Below, piece by piece: positions 16,631 to 25,520 of a stretch of DNA of 41,919 bases. The DNA is from Clostridia bacterium (GTDB lineage: Bacteria; Bacillota; Clostridia; Oscillospirales; Acutalibacteraceae): positions 1 to 41,919 of the forward strand of contig CAAFXS010000063.1 in NCBI GenBank assembly GCA_900767025.1, given 5' to 3'. Under the pieces are notes generated by a model. It made no database searches and was not told the DNA's origin. It saw nothing but the letters and a program-made list of their open reading frames with translations. The stretch's first letter is position 1; each line of letters begins with the position of its first letter. Both the position numbers and the translations under genes were made by a program.

Positions 16631-16647
16631 GCTAAGAGGGTAAATGA

Positions 16648-18543
16648 ATGAATATGAAAAAAATATTGTCAATACTTGTGACAATCTGTCTTATATGCAC
16701 GGTGTTTACCGCCTGCTCCTCCAAGAGTGAGCCTGCGGACGCAACCACCACGCAGCCTCCGACAGAGGTAACAGACCCTGACGACGGCTTGTCCGCCGAA
16801 AAGGAAAAGGACGAAAACACAACAATAGAGCTTAAGGATCAGCAGGGCAACACCCTTACCCTTGTGCCTATTTACAATGCCGACGGCACCAAGATTTTTG
16901 CAGGCTACATTGAAAAGGCTAAGGACAAGGAGGGCAAGGAGCTTGACGGAAAAGCCTATCCTGCTCTTAAATCCGTAATTGCCATTGACGTTGATGAAGA
17001 GGATAATTTTTCAATCAGGTACACGGCTGATAAAAAGTTCGTTTCTATTCCGGCTCTCAGCGACGAAAAGGGCTATATAATCGCTGTTCAGGACACTATT
17101 GACCTTGACGGTGACAAGGATACCACAGAATATTTCAAGGTTTCCACAAAGGCAGACGCCTCGGGAAATCTTTTGATAAAGCTTGAGGCAGACGAAAAAG
17201 GTAAGCTTATCAATGTGACCGTTGAAAAAGCCAATGACGGTAAAGCCACGGTAACAGACAGCACAGGCAAAAAGACAACGGCAACGGACTCAACAAAAGC
17301 ACCCGACCCCAACGATGCAAACAAAAACAGCAATAACAACAACAATAACGATAGCAGCAATAACAACAATTCAAATACAAATAACGGTGACTCCGGAAAT
17401 AACGGCGGCAATAATGACACGCCCGAACAACCTGCAGAGCCTGAAATTGACTATGTTTCAATTGTGCTTAAGGATAACGGTCAGGTTTCCTGCAGTGATG
17501 ATTCAAACATCACCACGGAAGACTCAATTGCCAGCGGCGGTACCTCCATTGTAATTGACGGTGCGGGAAAATACGGCAAATACTATGTAACCTCGGAAAC
17601 AGGTGTATTCGGCGGTCAGCTTGACTTTAACCTTTCCACCGACGAGCAAATTGAGGTTAAATTCTACAATGTAAATATTTCGACTCAAAGAAAAACAGCA
17701 GTTAAGTTTAACAACAAGGATATTGTTAACGACAAGGAAAATGACGGCGAGGAGGCCGGTGCCGGCACAGGTCAGAGCGGAACCTCGGTTACCACCGCAG
17801 CCCCTGAGGTTGAGCTTTCCTTTACGGGAACAAACAGCTTTAAGGCAGGCGGCAGCGGTAAAAACGGAACCATTTACAGCGAATGCAAGCTTCAAATTAA
17901 AGGCAGAGGCAGTGCTGAAATTGACGGAGGTCAAAACCTCAGCGGTATCTGTTCAACAGAATCCATTGACATAAAAAATGTAACTCTCAACATTACAAGT
18001 AACGCAAAGCAGGGTATCTCCTGTGACAAGAAGGTTTCCATTGAATCGGGTAATATAAAAATTCAATCCTTGGGTGACGGTATTCACTGCAACAAATTCG
18101 AAATGCTTGAAAGCGATGAGGGAACTACACCCACGGTTTCAATTAAATCCCTTAATCAAACCAACTGTGCCGACGGTATTGACGCCGACGAGCAAATCAT
18201 TATCCGCGCAGGCAAGCTTGATGTAACGGCTCTTACGCCGAACAAGTATGCTCTTAAGGTAAGAAAAGTAATTAAGGGCAACACAAAGGGAATTTTCTCA
18301 ATAGGCAATGCAGAGGTAACTGCCTCAGGCTTTGCAAATACACGCGTTACTGCCTCAAGCAATCAGAAAACAATCAGTGTGTCCGGTAGAACTGCAACGC
18401 AATACACTGTTGGGAATTATAAATCGGCAGACGGTGCATACTCATTCCTGTGCTCACCGTCAAGTGTAAATTCGGTTACAAATTCTTCGGGAATTTCAAA
18501 AACTGTTTCCTGGTTAGGCAACATAGGAACAGCATCATTTTAG
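16648..18543 (+). CDS. Cthe_2159-type carbohydrate-binding lipoprotein
   Basis: The 631-residue lipoprotein has signal peptide and lipobox VFTAC with Cys23. An acidic, Thr-rich spacer is followed by an N-terminal domain (about 55-200) and an extreme Asn-rich linker (about 222-256). The C-terminal beta-helix domain (about 265-600) has repeated glycine-rich rungs such as FTGTNSFKAGGSGKNGTIYSE, GRGSAEIDGG, KQGISCDKKVSIESG and DGIHCNKFEM. This resembles the polygalacturonate/cellulose-binding Cthe_2159 family (DUF4353). It would sit on the outer face of the membrane, and the linker would extend the binding domain into the wall. It lies in the VTC-DUF4956-CotH cluster, 27 nt before the CotH gene. 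Confidence 0.85.
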   Translation: MNMKKILSILVTICLICTVFTACSSKSEPADATTTQPPTEVTDPDDGLSAEKEKDENTTIELKDQQGNTLTLVPIYNADGTKIFAGYIEKAKDKEGKELDGKAYPALKSVIAIDVDEEDNFSIRYTADKKFVSIPALSDEKGYIIAVQDTIDLDGDKDTTEYFKVSTKADASGNLLIKLEADEKGKLINVTVEKANDGKATVTDSTGKKTTATDSTKAPDPNDANKNSNNNNNNDSSNNNNSNTNNGDSGNNGGNNDTPEQPAEPEIDYVSIVLKDNGQVSCSDDSNITTEDSIASGGTSIVIDGAGKYGKYYVTSETGVFGGQLDFNLSTDEQIEVKFYNVNISTQRKTAVKFNNKDIVNDKENDGEEAGAGTGQSGTSVTTAAPEVELSFTGTNSFKAGGSGKNGTIYSECKLQIKGRGSAEIDGGQNLSGICSTESIDIKNVTLNITSNAKQGISCDKKVSIESGNIKIQSLGDGIHCNKFEMLESDEGTTPTVSIKSLNQTNCADGIDADEQIIIRAGKLDVTALTPNKYALKVRKVIKGNTKGIFSIGNAEVTASGFANTRVTASSNQKTISVSGRTATQYTVGNYKSADGAYSFLCSPSSVNSVTNSSGISKTVSWLGNIGTASF

Positions 18544-18570
18544 TCGAGCATTAGGGGGGTATGGAATAAA

Positions 18571-21500
18571 ATGAAAAAATCGTTCAAAAAGGCTATTGCT
18601 CTTTTAACAGCCTTTGTAATGGCATTAACAGCTCTTGCACTTTCACCTATCAGTGTGTCTGCGGCAAGCTCCCCTGTTGATGTGGAAAGTGATAAAGTAG
18701 CAATTTGGGCTGACGCTGAAAATGTGCTGACCCAAGCAGATATAACAGATTTTACAAACGGCAATACGCTATCCGCACTGGGTGGTGTGCAGCCCTTTAA
18801 ACGCACCGCATCAGGCGGAATTCTTGGCGGTATAACAGGTGGCGGAGAAAGCACATATTACTGGTTTTTCCCGTCAACAGCCGATTTATCAGCTCTTAAG
18901 GTTTGGTTTAAAGAGGGCTCAACTGCAAGCATTAACGGCACGGCTCTTACAAGCGGTATGACCACCGACGCCTTTGCAGATATTAACGAGGGCGGAACAA
19001 CAAAATCCGTAACACTGACGGTTGACGGTAAGTCATATTCCGTAACTGCAATGAAAAGCGGTGATGTAGGCACTGTTTACATTGACACTCAGTCAGGCTC
19101 GCTTAAAACAATCACAAGCGACGCCAACCACGATGCCTGGGAGGCAGGCTCAATAATGGTTGTTAAGCCCAACGGTGATGTTGACTATATGGGCATTATG
19201 GACAAAATGAGCGGCAGAGGTAACGGAACCTGGAAAACCGACAATGTTAAAAATCCTTATAACATTAAGCTGAACCGCTCCGCATCCCTGCTTGGTATGT
19301 CCTCGGCTAAAAAATGGTGCCTGCTTGCAAATGCAGGTGACTCCTCGCTTGTTAAAAATCAGCTTACATATGATTTTGCCGACTACATAGGAATTAAGTA
19401 TCAGCCACACTGCAAGCCTGTTGATCTATATGTTAATCAGCAGTATTTAGGCTCCTATCAGCTTGCGGAAAAGGTTGAAATCAAATCAAACAGAATTGAT
19501 ATTTCCGACGCGTACGAAAACCTTGAAATCGCCAACGGCACGGTTGATGCAACCACCGGTGCTGTTATCCCTGCCGATTTAACGGGCACGGCAGTAGGCT
19601 CCTACACCTCCTCCGGCAGTACCGCATCGGACGGTAACGCCTTTAAACCCACTCCTATCGGTCAGGGCGTAGGTAACAGAAAATATTCCACAGGCCTAAC
19701 CAACCCCACCGATGTTACAGGCGGTTATCTTTACGAGCTTGAAATCAGCAAACGCTGGGTTAATGAAAACGCAGGCTTTTGTGCCTTTAACAGACAGGGC
19801 TGGGTAATCAAGAGCGCTGACTACGCCACAAAGGATATGGTGGATTACAGCTACGATTTGCTTTTTGCTTTGGGAAATTCCGTATATAACGGCGGCACCG
19901 TAGGAAGCGAGGAGATTACAACCTCTTGTCCAAAAGCAACAAGCGTAAGTGCTTCCGGAACTTTAGCTTTGCCAAGCACAAAAACAATTACAAACCCTGC
20001 TCCTGCAACAAAGTATCAGGGCAAAAAGTGGAGTGATTTGCTTGACGCAGATTCTGCGGTAAGATATTACTGGACACAGGAATTCTTTAAGAATATGGAC
20101 TCCTCCACCTCCTCCACATATTTCTACAAGGAAAGCGACAGCCTTGATTCAAAGCTCTATGCAGGACCTATGTGGGATATGGATAACTCCATAGGCTATG
20201 GCCAAAACGATTCAAGATGGGGATATTCCTGGACCAGTTCAGACGGCTGGTACACAAGAAATGCCCGTATATATCGCTGGAGAACAGACGACTCTACAAT
20301 GGACTACAGCTCAGACGATCAGTCACCTCTTAATTTCTATGCTGCTCTTTTCACCAACTGCGGTGATTTCCAGGAGCTTTCAAGAATTTATTGGACAAAA
20401 TATATTGACCCTGCAGTTGATATAATTACAGGAAAAGCAACCGACCCAACGGGAACCCTTAAATCAGCAGAGGAATACATTACCACCGTTGCAAAAAGCG
20501 GTGCAATGAACGCCTTAAGATTTGACAGCAGCTATGACGCAAGCTCACACATCAGCGGTATGACAACCTGGTTCACCCAGCGCCAAAGCTGGATTAATAC
20601 CGAAAATAAAAAGTCACAGATTGATCTTTCGGACCCGTTGTTCAAGGATATGGTAATAATCAACGATATTCCCGACCAGACATACACAGGCGAAGCAATA
20701 ACGCCCGACCCTGTGGTTATTGTTTCAAACAGCGGAGGAACAGAAGTTCTTACCGAGGGAACTCATTATGACCTAAGCTATGAAAACAACATCAACGCAG
20801 GTGAAAACACAGCGGTTATAAAAATAAGATTTCTTGGTCTGTTCACAGGAACAATAGAAAAAACCTTTACCATTAACCCTGCCGACATATCAAGTGGCTA
20901 CACACTTGCCGTTGAGGGCTCAACCTACAAGGACACAGCCGTTAACGCACTGCTTACCAATGATTCCACAGGCAAAGAGATAACAGAAAACGTTACATAT
21001 CAGTGGTACAAAAACGGAGTAGCCATTGACGGTGCAACGGCACAGACCTACATCACCACAGAGGGTGATATCGGCTCGGTAATTACCTGCGTTGCAACCG
21101 GCGACGGAGCAAACCTTGTGGGAAGCGTTACCTCCAACTCCTGCACGGTGCTTGAGGGCTCAAGACCCGGCGGATACACAAGAACCATTGCTCAGTGGAG
21201 CTACGATTACACCGCAGACAGCACCGCTCTTGTAAATGCATCAACGGATGTTAACGAATACAGCTACACTGCTACCGGCGGTGAAAAGCAGTCTGTTTCA
21301 TCACTGTATGCAAGCGTTAACGCAAGCGACAGTGCAAAAATCAAATGGTCGGGAACGGCTGATTTGTACCTTAACGACAGCGGTACTGCCGCCAGCGACC
21401 AGGCACCTGTTATGGGCACATCTAAAACAGACGGTCTTGCCTGGGGTGAATATCCCTATTTTGAAGCAGTTACATCTACCGTTGGCTACGAGGCTGTTAA

Positions 21501-23868
21501 ATTCAGCGCAAAGCTGGGCGGTACAAAGAAAGCACCTAAGAGCTGGAAGCTTCAGTACAGTCTTGACGGAGCAAGCTACACAGATGTAGTCGGTGCAACC
21601 TACTCAATAGTTAACAACAAAACAATGGAGCTTGCCTTTGACAATGTTGCTCTTCCGTCGGAATGTGATAATCAGAAAACCCTCTATATCCGTATGGTTG
21701 TTACCGACGATTTGGCAATTAACGGAGTTAACACCATTGTTAATCAAACCAGCGGTGACGCGGCAATTAACAACATTTCAATCACAGGCGCGTCCCTGAG
21801 CGTTGTTACCACTCTTGAAAAGCCCACCGTGGTTCTTCCGGAAACCGACACAGTGCTTTTCAGCGATAATGCTATTGAGCTTGTTGACAACAACGGCGGA
21901 GCAAATATTTATTACAGCATTAACGGTGCAGAGCCTGTTCTTTATTCAGGTACATTCAATCCCTTTGATGCAAAAACCGCAAAAACAGGTGACACCGCAG
22001 TTATCTCCGCTTACTCTCAGTTTGAGGATATTGTCAGTGAAAATGAAATGGTAACCGTTACTTTCGGCGGTGTTGACATAAACAGCTTCTCCTATGACAC
22101 TTACTCAAAGGATGTTACAAACGGTGAGGTTCAGTCAACAGGCGGAATTTACGGTGAAAGCGGACGAATGACCGCATACACCGACGGTAATTCACAATAT
22201 GTTCCCCTTTGGAGAGAGGATAACGGCTCCTTCTGCATTGCTCCCGATGACGGTGCAACCTGGAGCGAAAATTCAGGCTTTACCTACAAGGTAAGCACTG
22301 CAGGCTTTGAAAATGTTAATTTCAGCTGTATGGCTTACACAACCAACAGCGGTCCTGCAAGCATTACTCTGCAGTACAGCATCAACGGCAAGGATTTCTA
22401 CAATGTAGAGTCAAATGTTCCTCTTAATGCCAACAAAGTGCTTGAGCAGGTATTCTTAACTGCAAAGCTGCCTGCTGCCTGCGATAACCAAAGCGTTATT
22501 TACATTCGCCTTGCAACAACAGAAAACCTTAATTTCCTTGGCACACCGCTTTATACGGAGTCAAAGGGCAACCTTTATGTTAACGATGTTATCATTGCAG
22601 GCGAGGATAACGGCAGCTACAAAATGCCGTACACAAACAAATCCACCTGCTATTTCGGCGAAACGGGAATTATTGAATACATCAGCCCCGACGGACTTGA
22701 AATGAAATACTTTGTTGCAGACAGTAATAAAAATGTAGTTCAGTCCGGCACATATCCCGAAACGGGAATTCAGCTTTCAACAGTTAAGGGCTTTGATAAA
22801 TTAGAGCAGGAGCCTTATTCCGTTGCAATCTGGGTTGAAGAGGATGAAGATGTCAGCCTTGTTAACACTGCAACCTACTGCTACAAGGGCGAAACTGTTG
22901 TTAAGTTCAACTACAACGACACCACAAAGCTCTTCAGTAATTATGTTTCTGCCGATTTCCTGTCGGTAAGCAGTACAAGCGTAGCCAACACAGGTACTCT
23001 TTCAATGCTCCCTGACGGCACAACCGCTACTCCGCTGACCTACACCGGAACCTACGGAGTAAAGGCTGCCTTTGACGCAGCAAACCCCTTTACCTACACC
23101 TACAACGGACTTGACAATCCTAAGAACAACGGCTGCTGGTTAATTGAAACAAGCACCAAGGGATACAAAAATCTGACCCTTAATGCCGAGCAGCTCAGCT
23201 CCAACAAGGGACCGAGAGACTGGGGTATTGCATACAGCACAGACGGTAAGAATTACACCTATGTTGAAAGCTCAAATGTCCGTGCAATCAGCAACGACGC
23301 CTCAACAAAGCCTGTTGAGACCTACGGCAATCTGACTCTTCCGTCACAGTGCGACAACCTTGATAAGCTTTATATCAAAGTATTTATCAACGGCGGTGAG
23401 TCAGTTGACGGCGACGAGCTTAACATTGTAACCAAGGGTAACACAGGACTTAACGGTCTTGAAATCAACGGTATTCCTGTTTCGGTTCCTGTTGAATTCA
23501 ACACAACTCTTCTTGAGGCACCCGGCACGAATAAAGGCAGTGAGCCGGTGGCAAATGTCGATATATATGTTGACGGTGTATACAAAGCCACCTCAAACAG
23601 CAACGGCGTTGCCTATGTAAATTTCCTTGAGGGAACCTCCGCTGATATTGAATTCAAAGGAGACGGTATTGTTTCAAGAACAGTATCCGTTACCGCAACC
23701 ACAGGTATTTCAACGCAAAATGTTCCTCTTATGGCATATGATGTAAACAACGACGGATATGTCAACGCCAAGGACTTTGCAATTATCAACAAGGACTCTT
23801 CAAAGAGCGGCTATAAGACTTATTTCAAAAACTTTATTAATATTAAAACGGCAGAATTTGTTTATTGA
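18571..23868 (+). CDS. Giant secreted CotH-kinase protein with tandem modules and half-dockerin tail
   Basis: The 1765-residue protein has a signal peptide (about 1-32, SVSAA). The CotH kinase-like domain (about 165-690) has the glycine loop MSGRGNGTWK (about 210-219), GMSSAKKWCLLANAGDSSLVKNQL, VDLYVNQQYLGSYQLAEKVEI and the acidic metal motif GPMWDMDNSIG (about 532-542). CotH proteins of spores are atypical protein kinases; this one is secreted. Two Ig-like segments follow (about 695-870). Then come three copies of a module of about 180-195 residues (about 874-1075, 1166-1345, 1443-1636) sharing LQYSxDGxxY and CDNQxxLYIR. A carboxypeptidase-regulatory-like domain and a single dockerin-like motif DVNNDGYVNAKDFA (about 1720-1733) end the protein. 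A mini-ORF ATG-GAA-TAA lies between its ribosome binding site (18553-18559) and its start. Confidence 0.9.
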   Translation: MKKSFKKAIALLTAFVMALTALALSPISVSAASSPVDVESDKVAIWADAENVLTQADITDFTNGNTLSALGGVQPFKRTASGGILGGITGGGESTYYWFFPSTADLSALKVWFKEGSTASINGTALTSGMTTDAFADINEGGTTKSVTLTVDGKSYSVTAMKSGDVGTVYIDTQSGSLKTITSDANHDAWEAGSIMVVKPNGDVDYMGIMDKMSGRGNGTWKTDNVKNPYNIKLNRSASLLGMSSAKKWCLLANAGDSSLVKNQLTYDFADYIGIKYQPHCKPVDLYVNQQYLGSYQLAEKVEIKSNRIDISDAYENLEIANGTVDATTGAVIPADLTGTAVGSYTSSGSTASDGNAFKPTPIGQGVGNRKYSTGLTNPTDVTGGYLYELEISKRWVNENAGFCAFNRQGWVIKSADYATKDMVDYSYDLLFALGNSVYNGGTVGSEEITTSCPKATSVSASGTLALPSTKTITNPAPATKYQGKKWSDLLDADSAVRYYWTQEFFKNMDSSTSSTYFYKESDSLDSKLYAGPMWDMDNSIGYGQNDSRWGYSWTSSDGWYTRNARIYRWRTDDSTMDYSSDDQSPLNFYAALFTNCGDFQELSRIYWTKYIDPAVDIITGKATDPTGTLKSAEEYITTVAKSGAMNALRFDSSYDASSHISGMTTWFTQRQSWINTENKKSQIDLSDPLFKDMVIINDIPDQTYTGEAITPDPVVIVSNSGGTEVLTEGTHYDLSYENNINAGENTAVIKIRFLGLFTGTIEKTFTINPADISSGYTLAVEGSTYKDTAVNALLTNDSTGKEITENVTYQWYKNGVAIDGATAQTYITTEGDIGSVITCVATGDGANLVGSVTSNSCTVLEGSRPGGYTRTIAQWSYDYTADSTALVNASTDVNEYSYTATGGEKQSVSSLYASVNASDSAKIKWSGTADLYLNDSGTAASDQAPVMGTSKTDGLAWGEYPYFEAVTSTVGYEAVKFSAKLGGTKKAPKSWKLQYSLDGASYTDVVGATYSIVNNKTMELAFDNVALPSECDNQKTLYIRMVVTDDLAINGVNTIVNQTSGDAAINNISITGASLSVVTTLEKPTVVLPETDTVLFSDNAIELVDNNGGANIYYSINGAEPVLYSGTFNPFDAKTAKTGDTAVISAYSQFEDIVSENEMVTVTFGGVDINSFSYDTYSKDVTNGEVQSTGGIYGESGRMTAYTDGNSQYVPLWREDNGSFCIAPDDGATWSENSGFTYKVSTAGFENVNFSCMAYTTNSGPASITLQYSINGKDFYNVESNVPLNANKVLEQVFLTAKLPAACDNQSVIYIRLATTENLNFLGTPLYTESKGNLYVNDVIIAGEDNGSYKMPYTNKSTCYFGETGIIEYISPDGLEMKYFVADSNKNVVQSGTYPETGIQLSTVKGFDKLEQEPYSVAIWVEEDEDVSLVNTATYCYKGETVVKFNYNDTTKLFSNYVSADFLSVSSTSVANTGTLSMLPDGTTATPLTYTGTYGVKAAFDAANPFTYTYNGLDNPKNNGCWLIETSTKGYKNLTLNAEQLSSNKGPRDWGIAYSTDGKNYTYVESSNVRAISNDASTKPVETYGNLTLPSQCDNLDKLYIKVFINGGESVDGDELNIVTKGNTGLNGLEINGIPVSVPVEFNTTLLEAPGTNKGSEPVANVDIYVDGVYKATSNSNGVAYVNFLEGTSADIEFKGDGIVSRTVSVTATTGISTQNVPLMAYDVNNDGYVNAKDFAIINKDSSKSGYKTYFKNFINIKTAEFVY

Positions 23869-23893
23869 TTAATTAATTAAAATAGGTTATAAT
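23865..23893 (+). promoter_or_regulatory. Promoter for the 386-residue secreted protein
   Basis: TTGATT (23865-23870, overlapping the CotH stop codon), a 17-nt spacer and TATAAT (23888-23893). The last gene of the cluster may therefore be expressed separately. Confidence 0.65.
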
Positions 23894-23924
23894 GGTAGCT
23901 GACTGACACGGAGAGGGTGAGAGT

Positions 23925-25085
23925 ATGAAAAAAAGAATTATATCAATACTAATGGTGTGTGCTATTCTTTTGTCAACTCTTGCCTTCTCCCTTACTGCTT
24001 TTGCAAGCTCTCAGCGGCTGTACCTTGATGTTAAGGCAACCGCCGTTATGAACGGTGTTGACGATTTGGAATGGTTTTACTACACACCTGACAAATCCGG
24101 GCTTTACACCTTTGCGTCATACAATGTTGCCGCCAGCAAGGCGCACCTGTTCATTAAGGAATATGACGAGCAGACAAATATGGAAAAATATGTGTGGCTT
24201 GCAGGTGCCGACGATACAAGCAATCCAAACTATCCTTCTTCAAGGCAGTTTTCGCTTACATATCATCTTGAGGCAGGCGTTAAGTATTACTACGCGGCAG
24301 GCTGGGTATCGGAAAACCGCACCGACGGCACAATGACCGTTATGCTTACCTGCGACAGCTACGACGAAAATGCAATTGAAAGCATTGAGGCAAACTGCCC
24401 TGTGGTATACGATGTTTATCTTGACGGCGGCTGGCAAAATGATGCCAACGACCAAAGGTATTTTAAGTATAATATTTCAAAGATAATAAAGAACACAACT
24501 GTTACCGTTCACTATTCAAACGGCAAAAGCTCAACTGTTACAGGGCAGGAAACTGTTGACGGATATAATATCAAGTATATTGACAATCAGGATGAAAAGC
24601 ACTGGTATCCTGCCAGTGACCCTAACTACACCGGCAATGAGATAACCGTTCAGATACTTGATAAAACCGCTAAAATGAATATTACAGTTTCATCAACGGC
24701 AAGGTATCTTGTTAAGGGCAAGGTTCTTAATCTTACAAATCAGCCTGTTAAAAATGCTGTTTTGTCCGTAAATTCCACCGAGCTTGCTTTCACCGATGAA
24801 AACGGTCTGTTTTCATTTTACATTTCAGGCGGTAATCATTCGCTGAAAATATCTGCCCCTAACAGTATTGACAGAGTTACGCCTATATTAGTAGCGGCGC
24901 AGATTGACGGTAATGACTGGACAGATAATCCGTTTTACCTATGCAACTGCGATTATGTCCGTGACGGAATTGTCAACGCCAAGGATTTTGCGTACATAAT
25001 AAAAAATGTTCCCGCAGATATGCAGGAACAGGTTAAAGCAGAATTCAGAGCGTCAATAAATTTCACGGAAGATGATTATGAATAA
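23925..25085 (+). CDS. Secreted protein with PPC-like, carboxypeptidase-regulatory-like and half-dockerin domains
   Basis: The 386-residue protein has a signal peptide (about 1-27, ending TAFAS). A beta-rich domain (about 32-140, EWFYYTPDKSGLYTFASY ... GVKYYYAAGW) resembles bacterial pre-peptidase C-terminal (PPC)-type modules. A middle domain follows (about 150-255). A carboxypeptidase-regulatory-like beta-sandwich is at about 262-315 (VKGKVLNLTNQPVKNAVLSV). The tail CDYVRDGIVNAKDFAYIIK (about 345-363) matches the C-terminus of the upstream CotH giant. No catalytic motif was found. It is probably displayed or complexed together with the CotH protein. Function is unknown. Confidence 0.8.
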   Translation: MKKRIISILMVCAILLSTLAFSLTAFASSQRLYLDVKATAVMNGVDDLEWFYYTPDKSGLYTFASYNVAASKAHLFIKEYDEQTNMEKYVWLAGADDTSNPNYPSSRQFSLTYHLEAGVKYYYAAGWVSENRTDGTMTVMLTCDSYDENAIESIEANCPVVYDVYLDGGWQNDANDQRYFKYNISKIIKNTTVTVHYSNGKSSTVTGQETVDGYNIKYIDNQDEKHWYPASDPNYTGNEITVQILDKTAKMNITVSSTARYLVKGKVLNLTNQPVKNAVLSVNSTELAFTDENGLFSFYISGGNHSLKISAPNSIDRVTPILVAAQIDGNDWTDNPFYLCNCDYVRDGIVNAKDFAYIIKNVPADMQEQVKAEFRASINFTEDDYE

Positions 25086-25126
25086 ACAAACAAACGGCTT
25101 GGATTCGATGTCCAAGCCGTTTCAGC
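25086..25126 (+). terminator. Hairpin ending the surface-protein cluster
   Basis: AAACGGCTTGGA (25092-25103) pairs with TCCAAGCCGTTT (25111-25122), loop TTCGATG. The loop and upper stem recur in the hairpins at 25333-25367 and 32671-32705. Confidence 0.75.
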
Positions 25127-25478
25127 GTGTAGAAAAAGTACAAATAACAAATTTCTACACGCTGGTAGACTTCGAGAAATGGAACTGAATTTCGTTTTCT
25201 TGCGAGTGGGAGCTCAATACCAAGTTGCTACAAAACAGTCCGCCGGACTGTTTTTCCCAAATCAAAGATTTGGAGCAACGGTCTCTTTCGCTGTGCGAAA
25301 TTCACTCCCCGAGCAAAAAACGAAAAACGCCTAAAAATAGCTTGGACTCGATGTCCAAGCTATTTTTCAATCCCTCCGGCAACACAATGTGTTGCCACCT
25401 CCCTTTACACAAGGGAGGCTCAATAAGGTTTGTATAATTTTATTTCAGGCGTGGTTCAGACCACTTTATCGACAGTCT
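25127..25478. repeat. Dispersed intergenic repeat, copy 1 (with internal insertion)
   Basis: It begins with a hairpin GTGTAGAAA (25127-25135)/TTTCTACAC (25152-25160). It continues with AGACTTCGAGAAATGGAACT and GCGAGTGGGAGCT, and ends with GGTTCAGACCA..TTTATCGACAGTCT (to 25478). Copy 2 at 32542-32813 shares these blocks. Copy 1 carries extra internal palindromes not in copy 2: ACAGTCCGCCGGACTGT, CAAATCAAAGATTTG, a TTTCGC/GCGAAA pair, a 14-bp stem at 25333-25367, and a CTCCCTTTACACAAGGGAG hairpin. No gene was found in the 435-nt gap. It lies between convergent genes. Confidence 0.75.
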
Positions 25479-25508
25479 AAAACGGCTTGGAGAAATCCAA
25501 GCCGTTTT
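25479..25508. terminator. Terminator shared with ilvC
   Basis: AAAACGGCTTGGA (25479-25491) pairs with TCCAAGCCGTTTT (25496-25508) around GAAA. A T-rich tail on the minus strand fits termination of ilvC. Confidence 0.88.
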
Positions 25509-25520
25509 ATTGTTTGATTA

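Noticed and set aside
16596..16640. GCGCAAAGGG in the lipoprotein leader, reminiscent of a c-di-GMP riboswitch core
   Set aside because: The other conserved blocks of that class and the needed pairing are missing; only the short word resembles it.
17310..17420. AAC/AAT-rich repetitive tract that looks like a tandem repeat or array
   Set aside because: It is in frame and encodes an Asn-rich linker of the lipoprotein. The spacing is irregular and no CRISPR-like unit is present. Open frames on the other strand here are composition artefacts.
18561..18569. Two-codon mini-ORF ATG-GAA-TAA between the CotH gene's ribosome binding site and its ATG
   Set aside because: It could affect initiation, but a three-base word of this kind is easily fortuitous in AT-rich leaders. 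It is noted only in the gene entry.
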